Source of the DNA: Dictyophora rubrovolvata
Lineage: Eukaryota > Basidiomycota > Agaricomycetes > Phallales > Phallaceae
Assembly (NCBI GenBank): GCA_029959195.1
Contig: CP114126.1
Span: 1,240,001 to 1,304,000, forward strand
DNA length: 64,000 nucleotides
Direction of reading: 5' to 3'
This document shows positions 23,324 through 35,698 of the stretch, in pieces. The translations under genes and the position numbers were made by a program. The notes under the pieces were generated by a model that saw nothing but the letters and a program-made list of their open reading frames with translations, did not search any database and was not told the origin of the DNA. Each line of letters opens with the position of its first letter. Position 1 is the first letter of the stretch.

Positions 23324-24235
23324 CTATCCAGTATTGCATAGCACTGTACCATAAACCATCATTTTCGACTTAGAAATTGTATTATTTTTTTCTTCTGCAA
23401 ACCCGAGAATTCAACTTTGTGGAGACCCAGCCATTTGGAATGTACATACATACGTGTTTGCACCACTAAGTGCCATCTTACGATTGTTACCTGAAATTGA
23501 CTCACAAATGACTATGTAGATTGAAATAATAACGCTCAAGGACTTCCCTGCGTGGTCTTCTTTCGCAATAAAGATGATTAATCTTACACACTTTGAACTG
23601 CTTAGCGGGGTCAGAGGAGTAATCCTATACCGTGTGTTGCATAAGAGCTATGTTTGGGTTATGTATTGTTTTTTTTGGGGGGGTGGGTGGGTGCATAAGG
23701 GCTATGTTTGGGATACATATGTAAGCATTTGACCCATCCCTGCATACAATTTTGAGCTGATTCAGAAACTCTTCCGTGTGCAGAGCTGCGACATACATGT
23801 ACTCTAAACCCTGACGCGGACGGGCCACGGAGCGGTCTAGAACGGGTTGCTTGTACTTCGGCGAGTCCGAAAACGATTTCGGCACAGCGCGTCCTGCCGC
23901 GGTGCCGCATATCGCCATCACTCTAGCATCAATTTGACTTGGAGCTGGCAGCAATAACCACCATGCTTGTAGAGAACGACTGTAAAACCCCCATTGCTTT
24001 TCTTTTTCTCATTTGACAGGACGCGTTTACGAATGTAATTGAGAATGTATAAAATCGGTGGTTGATTGTGAGTCCTTAACCGACGGAGGGCTTGGTCGCC
24101 CTGACCGTGCAACCATATTTGTACACCGAAGGAACAACTGCTTTTTAAAATATTGGTTTCTCTCTCTTTTTTTCCCCCGCAAAAAATCCATTGCCCCTCC
24201 TGAAAGTCAACTTTCACTCCCTTTATAATTCTTCA
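23324..24235. other. Intergenic region between SPT4 and GH16 gene
   Basis: The first part should be the SPT4 3' untranslated region. A minus-strand frame at 23625-23954 is open for 109 codons and contains the word LEYMYVAALHTEEFLNQL, but I recognise no family and see no splice partners. A pair of short direct repeats flanks a G-run at 23639-23722. The last 100 bases are the probable GH16 promoter. Confidence 0.4.
23639..23722. repeat. Short direct repeat flanking a G-run
   Basis: GCATAAGAGCTATGTTTGGG and GCATAAGGGCTATGTTTGGG differ at one base and lie about 55 bases apart. Between them is a T-run followed by G-rich DNA (GGGGGGGTGGGTGGGTG). It could be a replication-slippage product or a small G-quadruplex-prone site. 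Confidence 0.6.
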
Positions 24236-25901
24236 ATGCTCATACACTTTTTACTTGCATCCTGGTTACTGACATCTCTGTCGCCCGTATACAGTCTCCA
24301 TGTCCGGTCAACGTCACTTTCGATCTGTAACATCAATGGGGCGTTCGCTGTAGGCGATGAGTGTCCCGAAGGCTCAGGTCCAATCAAGTTACTGGACGAA
24401 AGCATCATCTCTCATCCGGTCGCTTCCTCAGCTACTAGCAGTTCTACCCAAACTTCTATTCAATCAGCGACGTCTCCACCGTCAACCAGTAGAACTTCAA
24501 GCTCTTCCGTCTCAACTCCTTCACCTTCAAAAACAAATCCGATTTCCAGCTCACAAACAACACAAAGTACTGTCTCAAGCAGTCCCCCGACACCGTCGAG
24601 TCCTCCCGTCACGAGTGTTAGCACAAGTGTTAGCACGAGTGTCAGCAAGAGTGTTAGCACGAGTGTCAGCAAGAGTGTTAGCACAAGTGTTAGCAAGAGT
24701 GTCAGCAAGAGTGTTAGCACAAGTGTTAGCAAGAGTGTTGCTGCCAGCAGCTCAACAGGGGCGAACGCTCCACAGTCTACTCGGCCAATTATTGGAAATG
24801 CTCCCCCGCCGAATGATGGCCCATACAACCTAACGAAACTATATCAAGGAGATGACTTCTTTGAACAATGGGATTTTTTCGACGATCCAGATCCAACTCA
24901 TGGTTCTATCAAATATCGCAATAAGACAGACGCTAAGTCGTTGGGTTTGTTTCAAGTCGTCGGGAACACCACCATTCTTAAGGTGGATAGTACGACCCAG
25001 CTCCAACTGAATCAACCCCGCGATTCGTGAGTAGAAAAGATTTGCACCTTGCGATTTAGAGTTTTATGGTGAAACAAAAAACGCATAGTATTCGGATTTC
25101 ATCTCAAATGCGGTTTAACGGTGGCTTAGTCATAGGACAATTCAAAACCATGCCGTGAGTTTTTCTTTTTCGCTCAATGACAACTTAATATCAATGCGTT
25201 CACAGCACCGGATGTTCTACTTGGCCTGCATTCTGGACGGTGGGAGATAACTGGCCAAATAATGGTGAAATTGATATTATGGAGGGTGTTAATACTCAAT
25301 TCAGGAACCAAATGACACTGCATACGGCCCCTGGCTGCACTCGCGATGATGGAGCGAAACCAGCACCTGGACAAAGTCAGGCCTTTAGTGGAACACCTCT
25401 TCAAGCGTCTTGCGATGTGACGGTCAATTCTAATTCTGGATGCGGGGTGATGAGTACTGAGGCAAATACGTTCGGTGAACCATTCAATAATAATGGAGGA
25501 GGAGTAGCAGCTACCGCCTTGGATTCGTTAGGGATACGTATCTGGATATTTCCCCACGGCACTGTGCCATCTGATATCACTGCTATGGCACCTAATCCAA
25601 TCACCTGGCGCGTTCCTGATGCATTTTTTTCTTCAGAAACATGCCCGGTCGATGAATTTTTCGCCAACATGGCGATAGTGTTTGACATAACACTTTGCGG
25701 GTACGTGCATTTCATTGATTTTGTAGTTTATGATACAATGATCTCCTCTTTACTGTTGTTGTTTTTTTTCCTTTCAGAGATTTCGCGGCGGCACTGTTTC
25801 CATCTTCCGGATGTCCCGGAACATGTGCTGAAACGGTTCAAAACCCAGATAATTTCAAGCAAGCCAACTGGACGATCGATTACGTAGCAATATACAACTA
25901 A
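24236..25901 (+). CDS. Secreted GH16 beta-glucanase with serine-rich linker
   Basis: Glycoside hydrolase family 16, expected to cut or rearrange beta-1,3(4)-glucans in the fungal wall or plant material. Four exons (24236-25026, 25089-25154, 25206-25700, 25778-25901) give 491 residues. The start at 24236 begins a clear signal peptide (MLIHFLLASWLLTSLSPVYS). Residues about 70-190 are a Ser/Thr/Pro linker with SVS(T/K) repeats, expected to be O-glycosylated. The catalytic domain begins near the DDFFEQWDFF segment and holds the active-site motif GEIDIMEGV, in which the two Glu residues act as nucleophile and acid/base. It ends NWTIDYVAIYN, as the family does. No GPI signal or C-terminal membrane segment is visible. 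Exact substrate is not resolvable. Confidence 0.9.
24613..24740 (+). repeat. Coding minisatellite for SVS(T/K) repeats
   Basis: About eleven 12-base units (AGTGTTAGCACG / AGTGTCAGCAAG types) encode SVST and SVSK in alternation inside the GH16 linker. The units are nearly identical, which indicates recent expansion or homogenisation. The complementary strand is also open here, giving an L/T/V-repeat frame that is an artefact of the repeat. Confidence 0.85.
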
Positions 25902-26505
25902 ATTGCTATCTGCATACACACTCTCCTTTCTTCCCATCCCCGTTATTTATTATTACCTTACCTTGATAAATTACCACGTCGATCCTTTGGGCTTGGACAT
26001 TCGCCATGGTTAACTTGATAGAGATACCAATTACATAAATTATTATACTTCTGATCGTCAATGCATAATTCAACTGCATTAATGTTCCTCGATTCAATCA
26101 CCTTTTGTTTTGTGTTTTGTTTTCTGATTAGAATTTAGAGTGTCTCCACCGATAACGGCTGTCATTCGGTATGTAAATCACTATTGGGGATCTGACTATA
26201 CATTGTTGTCCATAAATTTGAGCTTTTTAAGAGAAAATCTGGGGGGTATACGTACTATCCCGTGGCCAGTGAATATGATGGCTTCGAGGTGAATATGGCT
26301 TGGAGTAATCTTTTTATCTGGTTCAAGCTCGTCTATACATCTGATCTTTTTCTTTGAGGGGTTGATTGTTCACACCAGGTTTGTTTACGAAAAGTGCGCA
26401 ATGAAAAAAAGTAGATTTCAAAGTCCGCCGAAACTCACTGTGTGGTCAACGTCCACCAACATCCTTTGCTCATATCTCCATATTCCCTCTAATCCCATCC
26501 AACAT
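25902..26505. other. Intergenic region between GH16 and DUF2433 genes
   Basis: Holds the GH16 3' untranslated region and the upstream region of the next gene. No coding region, repeat or RNA gene was recognised. Confidence 0.5.
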
Positions 26506-28954
26506 ATGTCTCGTTCAGCTTCTCGGCCTGGTACTACACCTCACCCTCGTCCCTCCGTGAATACCCAAACAAAAATTTTTGATTCAACGGCCGGTCGCAT
26601 TCTTTGTATCGCAGACATTAGAGGTCATATAAGCATCATCAATGAACTCGCTCAAGAAGCAAAAGTAGATGCAGTAATCCACACTGGTGACTTTGGGTTC
26701 TTTGGTATGCTTTTGTCTGCTATTTCTCTGTGTGTTTTGATGCTCTCGTTCACCTAATTTTTGTCGCTTAGAGAACACCAGTTTAGACAGAATCAATGAC
26801 CGGTATACATCTACTTATATGTTCTTTACAGGTGCTTTGAGCTAATTAAGAAAAAAAAAAACCATTATACTAGCACGCTTCGTCACCTTGTTCAATATTC
26901 GCCTCTTGTTTCTGGAGCACAGCGCGCATCCCTTTTTTCAGCCGAAGCGTCTCCCGCTTCCATTAGAAACGCAATCGCAATTTCTTCTATTCCTCTGCTT
27001 TCAGAGTTTCCTCTCCTTCTTTCGGGAAACATCAAACTCTCCGTTCCAGTTTTTACCGTTTGGGGTGCTTGTGAAGACGTCGCTGTACTCGAAAAGTTCC
27101 GCGCGGGACAATACGAGATACATAATCTCACTATTATCGACGAAGCCACGACTCGTTGTCTTGATATCGGTGGTGTGAAGTTACGTCTTTTTGGGTTGGG
27201 TGGCGCGTTAGTCTCTCATAAACTATTTGACAATGGAGAAGGTCGTGCTACCATCGCTGGTGGTCAAGGGACAGCGTGGACAACGGCGCTTCAAATAGGC
27301 GAGCTGGTCGATACTGCTCAAAGAGTCTACGACCCAACTGAAACCCGTTTCCTCGTTACTCACGCATCCGCGGGAAGAGAGGGCTTGATAGCGCAATTGG
27401 CTTTAGTGCTTAAAATTGATGCAACGATTTCCGGAAGCTTGCATTTCAGAAACACATCCAGTTACAACGATTTCAGTGTCCAACCCGACTTGGAGGCTTT
27501 TAGACGTAAACTTCTGAATGGTAAAGATTCCTTTGAAAAAGTATGGGAGAATGTCAAGGCTTTAGTCGAGTCTTTGATCGAGTACGTTTTTTCTCTGCTT
27601 GCTACATGTGACGGGGGACGCCACTGTTGACAACTTCATTTGTTTACGTATAGTGAAAATCAGCCTGAAACCCAACGCGAGAACCAACGTGAAACCCAGC
27701 GTTTGCTTCTTGATAAAATGCTGGCTGTCGTTGAACGCATCCCTTCTAATGTTGGTCCAGCAGGCGGACCCCCTGTTGGTGAAGATTCTGTCTGGAAAAA
27801 CTGCTGGAACTGGAATCTTTGTGACGCTGCCAACGGTACACTCATATTGGACATCCGTAATGGTAGGATTAGCTCAGAGATAAAATGTCAAGGTCAGTAA
27901 AATTGCGTTATATCAGTTTTCCCTTTGTGTAATAATCAATTGACTATATTGGTCGTTAGGTTTTAATTATGCCTACCGGAGAACGGCTACTCCGACTACT
28001 GTGCCTACTCCACAGTCGGTCACTTCTGCCTTGCCACAGCAATCACAAACCAAGGCATCAACTCCAGTTCCTCATGGAACGCCTTCTGTTCACAATGCAA
28101 CGCCTGTCAATGAACTAACCAGCTCCTCGCCTGTAAGCCTACATCCACCGTCCTTTGACGAATCTATGAACGGCCCCAAACCAAACGGTTTCGCAAGCAC
28201 TGAATCGGCGCGAGACCGTCAGCAGGCTAAGAGGCAACAAAAAAGGGACCGTGAAAAGGAACGTAAAAAGGATGAAAGAGAGCGAGAGACAACTGATAAA
28301 AAAGATTTGCCAATGTCGGCGCACCAACCCAAACCGAGCACATCTAGCAGTTTACCCAGTGGGGGGGATGGGGAATTGACATCGCCTGTAGAAGGTACGG
28401 GTGCACGTACGCCTACCGGTCCACCACGACGACAACGCCATCCTTGGACACTGTTCATGAAGCTCCCTGTACCCACTACTGAGGCTGAATTGAAAGAATT
28501 TTTCCAAGACGCCAAAGATGGGGTAAGGTTTTTATCATTCGAGCATGCGAAAACAATAAATTCACCGGTTCACTTCTAGATCACTAATATCAAAATTCCA
28601 CAAAATAACTTCGGACGTTCGCGTGTTGCTTTCATAGAGTTTGGTGATGAAGAAGCCATGAAAGCAGGGTTGAATGGACATGCTGAGGTTTGTTTTACTT
28701 GTTTCGTACTAGCCTTATTTTTACCTATTCTTTCATTCATTCAGAGATTGAAAGATCAGGCGGTGCACGTTACGATAGCTGATGACCGGGAACGAGATCG
28801 TCCTTCTGATCGTGGAGGCTTCGGTGGTCGTGGTCGTGGCCGGGGAGGTTTTGCGCATCGAGCAGTTGCACAGGCCGGACTGTTCGGTCGAGGCGTCGGT
28901 TCGAGAAGAAACGAAAATGGCGAAAATGGTAGCAAACCGGCGGAGGCATCATAG
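26506..28954 (+). CDS. DUF2433 protein with RRM and RGG tail
   Basis: Conserved fungal protein of unknown function. The N-terminal half looks like a metallophosphoesterase fold (CIADIRGH near residue 40, HTGDFGFF near residue 60), continuing into the region known as DUF2433 (LFGLGGALVSHKLFDNGEG, LVTHASAGREGL, WKNCWNWNLCDA). A charged, disordered segment follows. Next comes an RNA-recognition motif (WTLFMKLPVP to RVAFIEFGDEEAM) and an arginine-glycine tail (GGFGGRGRGRGGF). The domain mix suggests a phosphatase-like fold targeted to RNA. Catalytic activity is unproven: the second metal-site Asp/His residues appear altered (DIRGH rather than DxHG), so it may be non-catalytic. Six or so introns; both introns in the RRM keep frame. 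The start at 26506 is the first Met of the conserved frame. Confidence 0.8.
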
Positions 28955-29756
28955 TGAAACTACTGTGTCGTTCCTCTTTACACCTTTTTTTGCGAGTGTC
29001 GGAGCGTCGTGCTTGCCAGGTGCTGCTGACTTGGTTTGTCGCGGGTAACCCCGAGATCGCTCTTGTCTCCGGGTGTTTCCTTCCTTCAAAAGATAGTTCG
29101 TGTGCTTGTGTGTCTGCGTGCGTGTTTGTGTGTTAAGCCTCTTTATGTATAAGAGAGCCAGGTGCCTTATGTGCTTTACCCGATTTTCTTTAATAGGTGT
29201 CGTTGTTTCTGTGATGTGTGCTGAGGGTATCGTTGACCTGAATTTGTCGTCGTTCGTTATTGTTATAAATGTTGCTAGGACTTGTTTTCCATCTTCTCCT
29301 TCTTTCCAATACTACGCGTATGTCATCATATCTAGTATTGTTATTTTCAACGTGTGCTACATTCTCTCGTCCTTCGTTTTCGTTTCGTTTCGCCTCACAT
29401 AAGTAGTAGCTACGATATATTCTTCGAATATTAACAATTTGAGTTTATGTCGGGCTTCACCTGATGTTATTAACTTATAATAAATTTTTAGTAATTTCAT
29501 GCTTTTTTTAAAGAAAAAAAAATTATTATTTTTCCTTCTCGACGATGGTACTTGCCGCCAGCGGAATTCCCAAAGTCAAAAGTGTTTTTGGTCCGATTCC
29601 GCTTCAATCCGCGGGTATTTCCAGCACCTATTGTGGCCCTGGGCGAGTGCATCGTCGAAACCGCACGGCGAGTCAGCCTTCTCTCTGCCAATCTGGCTTA
29701 GTCGGCCATATCTACATTTCTTTTTTTGAATTTTTCTTTTCTCTGCCACATCGTAC
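28955..29756. other. Intergenic region before MED13
   Basis: Contains the probable 3' untranslated region of the DUF2433 gene with a TG-rich run near 29097-29135, then AT-rich DNA and the MED13 upstream region. A plus-strand frame starting at 29545 is open for 71 codons but cannot be spliced in frame to MED13 because of a stop (TGA near 29728). It was not annotated. Confidence 0.45.
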
Positions 29757-32700
29757 ATGACAATACCAAAGTCTCCGCTGAAAGCTCTCCGCAACTTGAC
29801 TGAAGCGTCCCAGACTCTTCATTGTCGATACAACCTCCCTCCGAATTCCGCGATTTTTTATGCAAAATTTGCACCAGATAATACTTTTGACGATCCATAC
29901 AAGGCTGTAGAAATTGCCCGACAGAGTCTCATCAAGGATGCAGCTGAGAATGGCATTAGTCTCGTTGAGTCTTTGCTGCCTTTCGTGAATATCTCGAACC
30001 GTTTCGTAACTTTATGGGTTTTTTCCATACGATCTCAAGATATATCTTCTGGGACCGTGCAGCCGTCGTCTTCCAAAGGAAAGGAGAAGGTAACAATACG
30101 CCTGTGGGAGGATCTGGAGGCGTTATCCTTCGAGGGGCTACAGCGTAAGTGTTTCACAGTGTTCATTGTAATCGACCTTCACTCTCTGACATTTTCATTT
30201 CCACAGGCGTTGATATGGGCGATTTCTTACCCAATGACATATTTTCCTGCTCACCGACATGTGCTACGCTCTCACGATCTTGCTCAGCCTGTGCCAATGC
30301 AACACCTGCACGAGACCAAAATCCTTCCTTCCCCACGTCTTCGATGTTGCTACCAAGGCCAACCTTACGAGATACATATTCAATGCTCATTTGCGCTATT
30401 CGTGAAAGACTTATAAATAACGTCTGCACTCTAAATTCAAATACGGATGATACCAGGTCTGATGACAAGTCTCCTTTGCGAGCTATTCGCTTTGGACAAG
30501 GCTTCTTAACAATAGGAGAGTGTCCTAGCTCTGCTTGGGGTTATGGTTGGGAACGACGCTCACAAGCAAAGTAAGCTTCATAATAGGAAATTTCATCATT
30601 TATTTCGCTTGACTCATGCGCAATATCCATACGATAGATATCTTATACATACCGCCTTTGACATTTATCTCACATTAACGGCAATATATATCCGACCAAT
30701 GCCCTCCGTAACCAAATTACTTCCCGCTCCATTTGCGTTTAGTCCAAGAGCGACTCCGCATGCATCACTTTCTCCGGGGACACCACTGGTCCTTGCTCCA
30801 TATCCTACTCCTGCCTCATATATATCCATCCATGACCCATCTACCATCCCTTCATCCCTCCGTAATGAATTCTGGCATACCTTGAAAGGACTTGGCGCGT
30901 TGCATGATCCTCACACCGTTCACAAGCGTCCTACTCCTCAACACCACAAGTCTAGTATCCCTGAATCGAGGTTCAGCGACGAGCCTTTCATCTTGGTTTA
31001 TATCTCCTTGAACAACCCTCGGGGTGAACCCAAGGGGCTGCCTGCGTTATGGCCTGCTCGTTTAACCTTCATTGACACTGACCCTAACCGCATTCGATTA
31101 ACGACCCTTCCCGAAATTCCTAGCATAGAGGTCCTTCTGACACCCCCTCGCCCTTCGGTAAATACCACTTCGGACTCTTGTTCCATGATCGCGAGCTCTT
31201 CGCATATTCCCAATTGTACTATATTTCGCAACTCCTCCAAACAGCTGAAAAGCACTCAACGTGTCATGCGTACATTAGAATTACATACGAGACGGCGGAC
31301 GCCAGGCTTACATATTCATGAAGCGGCTAAAAGTACAGCTGGCTATGTAGAAAGCGTGGCCAAGGAACGTGAAAAGGAACGTGAAAAGGCAAACCTTGAA
31401 CGTCTGCGACGAGAAAAGGAGGGTAAAGACAAGACACCTTCAACGAGTTCTGGTCCTGGTTCTATACCCCCCCACCCTCTGCCTACTTCCGCACCATCTA
31501 CTCCAACCGCATCGACAACTACTATATCACAAAAACCTTCGCAAGATACTACTGTCTCAATCTCGAGCTGGCGTTCCACGTCGGGTCAATTCTTTGCAAG
31601 AACCGCTCAGGATACCATATCTTATTCCTTTTATCCCTCTCCGCCAGACTGTAGTCCTTCGCATGTATCCGTTGCTGCTGGTGACTTGTCCTCGGGATCC
31701 TTTGCCATAGCCCCCGCATCTGCTATGTCAACCCACCATGTTCAGAATTCGCTGTCAGCGCCGCATAACATACAAACAAATTCTATGGGAATCTCAAATG
31801 ACATGGATTTAGGCATGGACATAGACCTGAATGACATTAACATTGGTATCGACCTAAGCCGCTCAATGGATATGATGAACGTAAATGTTGATTCTGATTT
31901 GGCTGATGGAGGTTTTGGTAACTTCGGCGATGCCTTGATCACCGATGATGATTTTGATTATTTTGACAAAACAATCGTTCCGGAACATCTGTCTAGCTCA
32001 ACATCCGATATGGACAAGGACATTCCCGGCTGGTTGGGGGATGCCCTCACCTCTGGAAATATCACTTCTCCTCTTGATCCATCTCCGCAACGTTCAGCTT
32101 CTGTGGGATTTGAAGATACCGCGTCTATGGTGCCTCCGGATTTATTCCCCTCCACTCCAACCGCCAGAAGTCCTCCAACGCCTGACAACCCTAGAACACC
32201 ATCACTCGAAATACTCACTCCGCTGACGTCTCCAAAGGATCAGTTATTTGAGCCAGTTAATTTCAGTGATCGACACCATTCAGCCGACGATAAATATACC
32301 GGTTCTTGCGGCAAATTTCTCCTGAGTAAATTACAATCGACGGCAGCACCTCTGGACGATGCCGTTATTGGCAAGAATTCAGATAGCTGGAGGTCCAGAT
32401 ATGATGCTCTTACTGATCCACGAGTTGGAGTCGTGAATCGCTTACGGGGCGTTAAGCGAAAGCTTTGTGATGACTCGTCTAGTGTCAAAAGCCTGAAAGG
32501 AGGTTTGAGGGAGGAAGAGGAATGGGGAAGCATGTTCATTGACGACGGCTTCAAAGCGTTAGACTCGTCTTCATCACAGGACGAAGACGAAGAAGAATTG
32601 GATAATATAGAGTTGGATGGCGGCTATGCAGAAGTTCCCAGTCGAGAATCTTTTTCGCGACCATCTACTCCATCCCCTGTTGGACACCCGCTGTCACCAC

Positions 32701-35061
32701 CTCTTTTATATTATCAACTTGAGCATAGCCTGCTACTTCCTCACGCTATTGTAATGCGACCCTCGTTCAAAGAACTTGTTTCATCTGACACCCCCTCCGT
32801 TGCTATATCTGTTCCAACACCCGTCTCTCCAGCTGCTGCGTTAGGTAGCGCGTCGGAACGTAATAAAACGCTGGAGCTGTTGGCGCAGGCGATGTCAAAG
32901 GAACACGTAGAAAATAGTTTCTGGGCATATGCCAGTGGTCTAGGAACACCATTCTCTTTACCCCCGCGTTTCGTCATTCCTCAGGAGCATATTCTTGACT
33001 TACTCAACCTACTTAAGCGAATTCCTGGAATTGAAACTTCTCTCCCTGTATCTGAGCTTGTGAATGCACCCTCAGGTAAGCCCTAAGTTTATTATTTTTA
33101 TCCCCTTCCTTTAACTAGGTTTCTGTAGACAATCCCCCTTCCTCGCTATCTTCTTCTTGTAGATTCAAGCCCCTTAATCAACCCAAATTCTCATTGGGGC
33201 GAGCTGGATTAGTCCATCATGTCCTTCCTTCTGCTCTTCGCTTCTGGGAAAAAGAAGGTCTAGGTCCTAGAGCAGGAACAAAAAACGTCGTTGCATTCTG
33301 TCTCTTTCAAGACGGCGGAGAGAAAGCGGCAGTTGTTGCATCCTGGTTAGAACGTGTTGCACGAACATATGCTGTAAGCAATCTCTTGTACTGTTTGCAT
33401 TCGCTCAAGCTATAATAGGCTCGTAATTTTGGGACTCACGTTCCCGGAGACGCAGGACCATTCAGCAGAGGTCTTGTGCCATTACAGTTCGAATCTGTTC
33501 GTAAAGTTTTGAGTGAGTTTTCTTTTAGCTTAATTATAACGCTCGTATTCAAATAATACTTTTAGTGCAACTGCTTACTGCTTTATCCTTAATTCCACAT
33601 GTTCCCCATATTGTTATCTACATAATCGCACCGCCATCTCTTTTTTCTTCATTAGAATCCCCCATTTTGAGATCTATCATTCGAAGTCGCAAATACGCAC
33701 CTAAGCTTGCTGGGCAACGAGATTTCGACAATGATCGTATACTTTTTCATTTTGTGCCCGACAATCACATCGCGGATCCTTATATTTACCCCTCTACGCG
33801 ATACTTAGGACTGGAACAATTTGTGCAATCCGTTTATGACAGACTGTTGCGAGTCTGCAGAAGACCCCTCCCTTTGAGAAGCCCTCTCAACCCAGTCAAC
33901 ACTGATGTTCCTTTCCATACACCTGCTTTTGTTCTGGCCCGTTCCGGTCCACCTGAGGCGTGCTTCCAATGGGAAGAGCAGCCACCCCTTAACGTCCTAG
34001 ACCGGCATACCTTCTTACATGTCGGATATAGATTATCAAAATGTAAAAAGTGGCTACTGGCTGCATGCATTGATGAACGTGGGGAAGCACACGATCTTGC
34101 GGTTTGGAACGTACCATATCACTCCGAGGATGATCAAAGTATCGGTGGAGATATCGATGTGAACATGGCTTGGGTTGTCGAGAATATTTGGTTATTTACT
34201 TCGCAATTCACTAAACGGGGTGATACAGAATGGAGAATCGTTTTATCGAGGTTTGATGAAATATTGGAGAGTGAAGTTGATGGTAAGCAAGTTATCGTGC
34301 ATGTCATCACTGTAAATATCTAAAACAAAATCGTTTCGCTAGCTTGGATTACGCATTTGGAGACGGCTGTCTTGGACTCTCCGGGACCTCCGTTTCATGT
34401 TAGCTTAGTGTGCGCTCAAAGTGACGTGCCGTTAGCTGTGGTCCCTAACACTGCGTCGGATGATACTCAGAAACAAAAACTGACGTCTGTGGCTCCAAAC
34501 GCTCCTCCCGGGAGCGTTTTTATGGATGCCTCATTAATGACGTATAGCGTCTTGTTTTCTGGAAGGGCCCCCATTATTTCGTCTTCCCGTCTCTATCCTG
34601 CAGATCAGCCCTCCATTCTCGGGCCAAGCCCTGCAGAAACTGATTCAGAAACAATCGACAATGACTCAGATATCATTGCACCATCAATGGAAAGCTATAC
34701 CACGCCCATCATACCTTTAGGTTCATCTGCACTCTTCACAGTTTCTAACATGTGCAATGAAACGTCTGACACTGGAGAGGCGTCTGGTGATGCGACTTTT
34801 GTGGGAGCACTATACGTCCACATGCTTTACGCATGCAAGACATCTAAATCGACGCTTTGCAAAGGCCTGAAGGAAGTTTTATCAGATATAACGCAAAGTT
34901 GGCACGACATTTCTGTTTTAACCAGAGAAAGATGGCGTATTTCCGGAATTGATAACGGCAATTCAATCTCGTTGCCTTTTCATTTGGCTGCTTTGGACGT
35001 CATGCTGTCCTTATTCACTGTAGGTGTCGACCCGTTCCGGAAGGACACTGAATTGGCATGA
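29757..35061 (+). CDS. MED13: Mediator complex subunit 13
   Basis: Subunit of the Mediator CDK8 kinase module, linking Cdk8-cyclin C to core Mediator; nuclear. Seven exons (29757-30144, 30207-30570, 30638-33075, 33129-33373, 33419-33512, 33566-34282, 34343-35061) give 1654 residues. The N-terminal MED13 region includes AIFYAKFAPDNTF, an IRLWEDLE segment and SAWGYGWERRSQA. The long middle is low complexity with Lys/Glu-rich and acidic Ser blocks. The C-terminal Mediator 13 domain (about residues 930-1650) contains LVHHVLPSALRFWEKEGLGP, HIVIYIIAPPSLF, NIWLFTSQF, VSLVCAQSDVPL and FHLAALDVMLSL. In the intron after residue 1063, the first AG (33118) would break frame; the AG at 33128 keeps it. The 5' start is the first Met of the open frame and could be incomplete. 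It is convergent with BUR1. Confidence 0.9.
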
Positions 35062-35698
35062 TTTTTTATTTTTCGACTTTCCACGGGTCTTTTTTCTTTT
35101 TCTTTTTTTCCTTTGGGATCTATGTATATGGGTTTTGCTTCCTCTGCACATATCAAATTGTTTTGAAAACCGCACAGTTCTGCCTCATTTATTTGTAACA
35201 CGACATTAATTCCCAGTTTATATGCACCATTCCCTTGCATAATTTATTTACTCTTGATTGCCATTAAGTATTAGTGTTATATCTCATCGGCGTATTGCAT
35301 TTGTACAACGTGTAACAATCCGTTTTTACTTTGTACCTCAAACCACGACCCTACAGATGTATAACCGATCAACTGATCCCCAAGGATTATTTTTAGTCCT
35401 TTTATTCTGTAATTATTGACTGTGGTAGAAAGTACAGACATGATAAAAAATGATGATTTTGCAAAGGGAATATGAGACTAGCAAGAGAGTGAGCGAATTC
35501 AGCCTTCCAATGTAAAAAGCAACGTCTACTTGAATAGCCACAAAAAAAAAGGTGTAGTACAATCAATATGGAATAAAGACAATATGTTCTTAGGACTCGC
35601 CAGCAATCATGCGGCGGAATTTAGAATACTGAAGTCGACTTCAAACGTATGAGAGTATTATAAATATGCGGCATACATGGTGGGACCCCCGGATAAGT
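35062..35698. other. 3' intergenic region between convergent MED13 and BUR1
   Basis: Two stop codons face each other over 637 AT-rich bases. No coding frame or repeat was recognised. It should hold both 3' untranslated regions. Confidence 0.5.

Noticed and set aside
23625-23954. 109-codon minus-strand frame between SPT4 and GH16
   Set aside because: No recognisable family or splice partners; composition does not stand out. Kept only as a note in the intergenic entry.
24460-24828. Long minus-strand frame with leucine/threonine repeats opposite the GH16 linker
   Set aside because: It is the reverse reading of a 12-base repeat that is open on both strands; the plus strand encodes a signal peptide and catalytic domain, and the antisense frame has no family support.
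29545-29760. 71-codon frame just upstream of MED13, considered as an extra first exon
   Set aside because: A stop in the MED13 frame lies just upstream of 29757, and no acceptor joins this frame to MED13 in phase.
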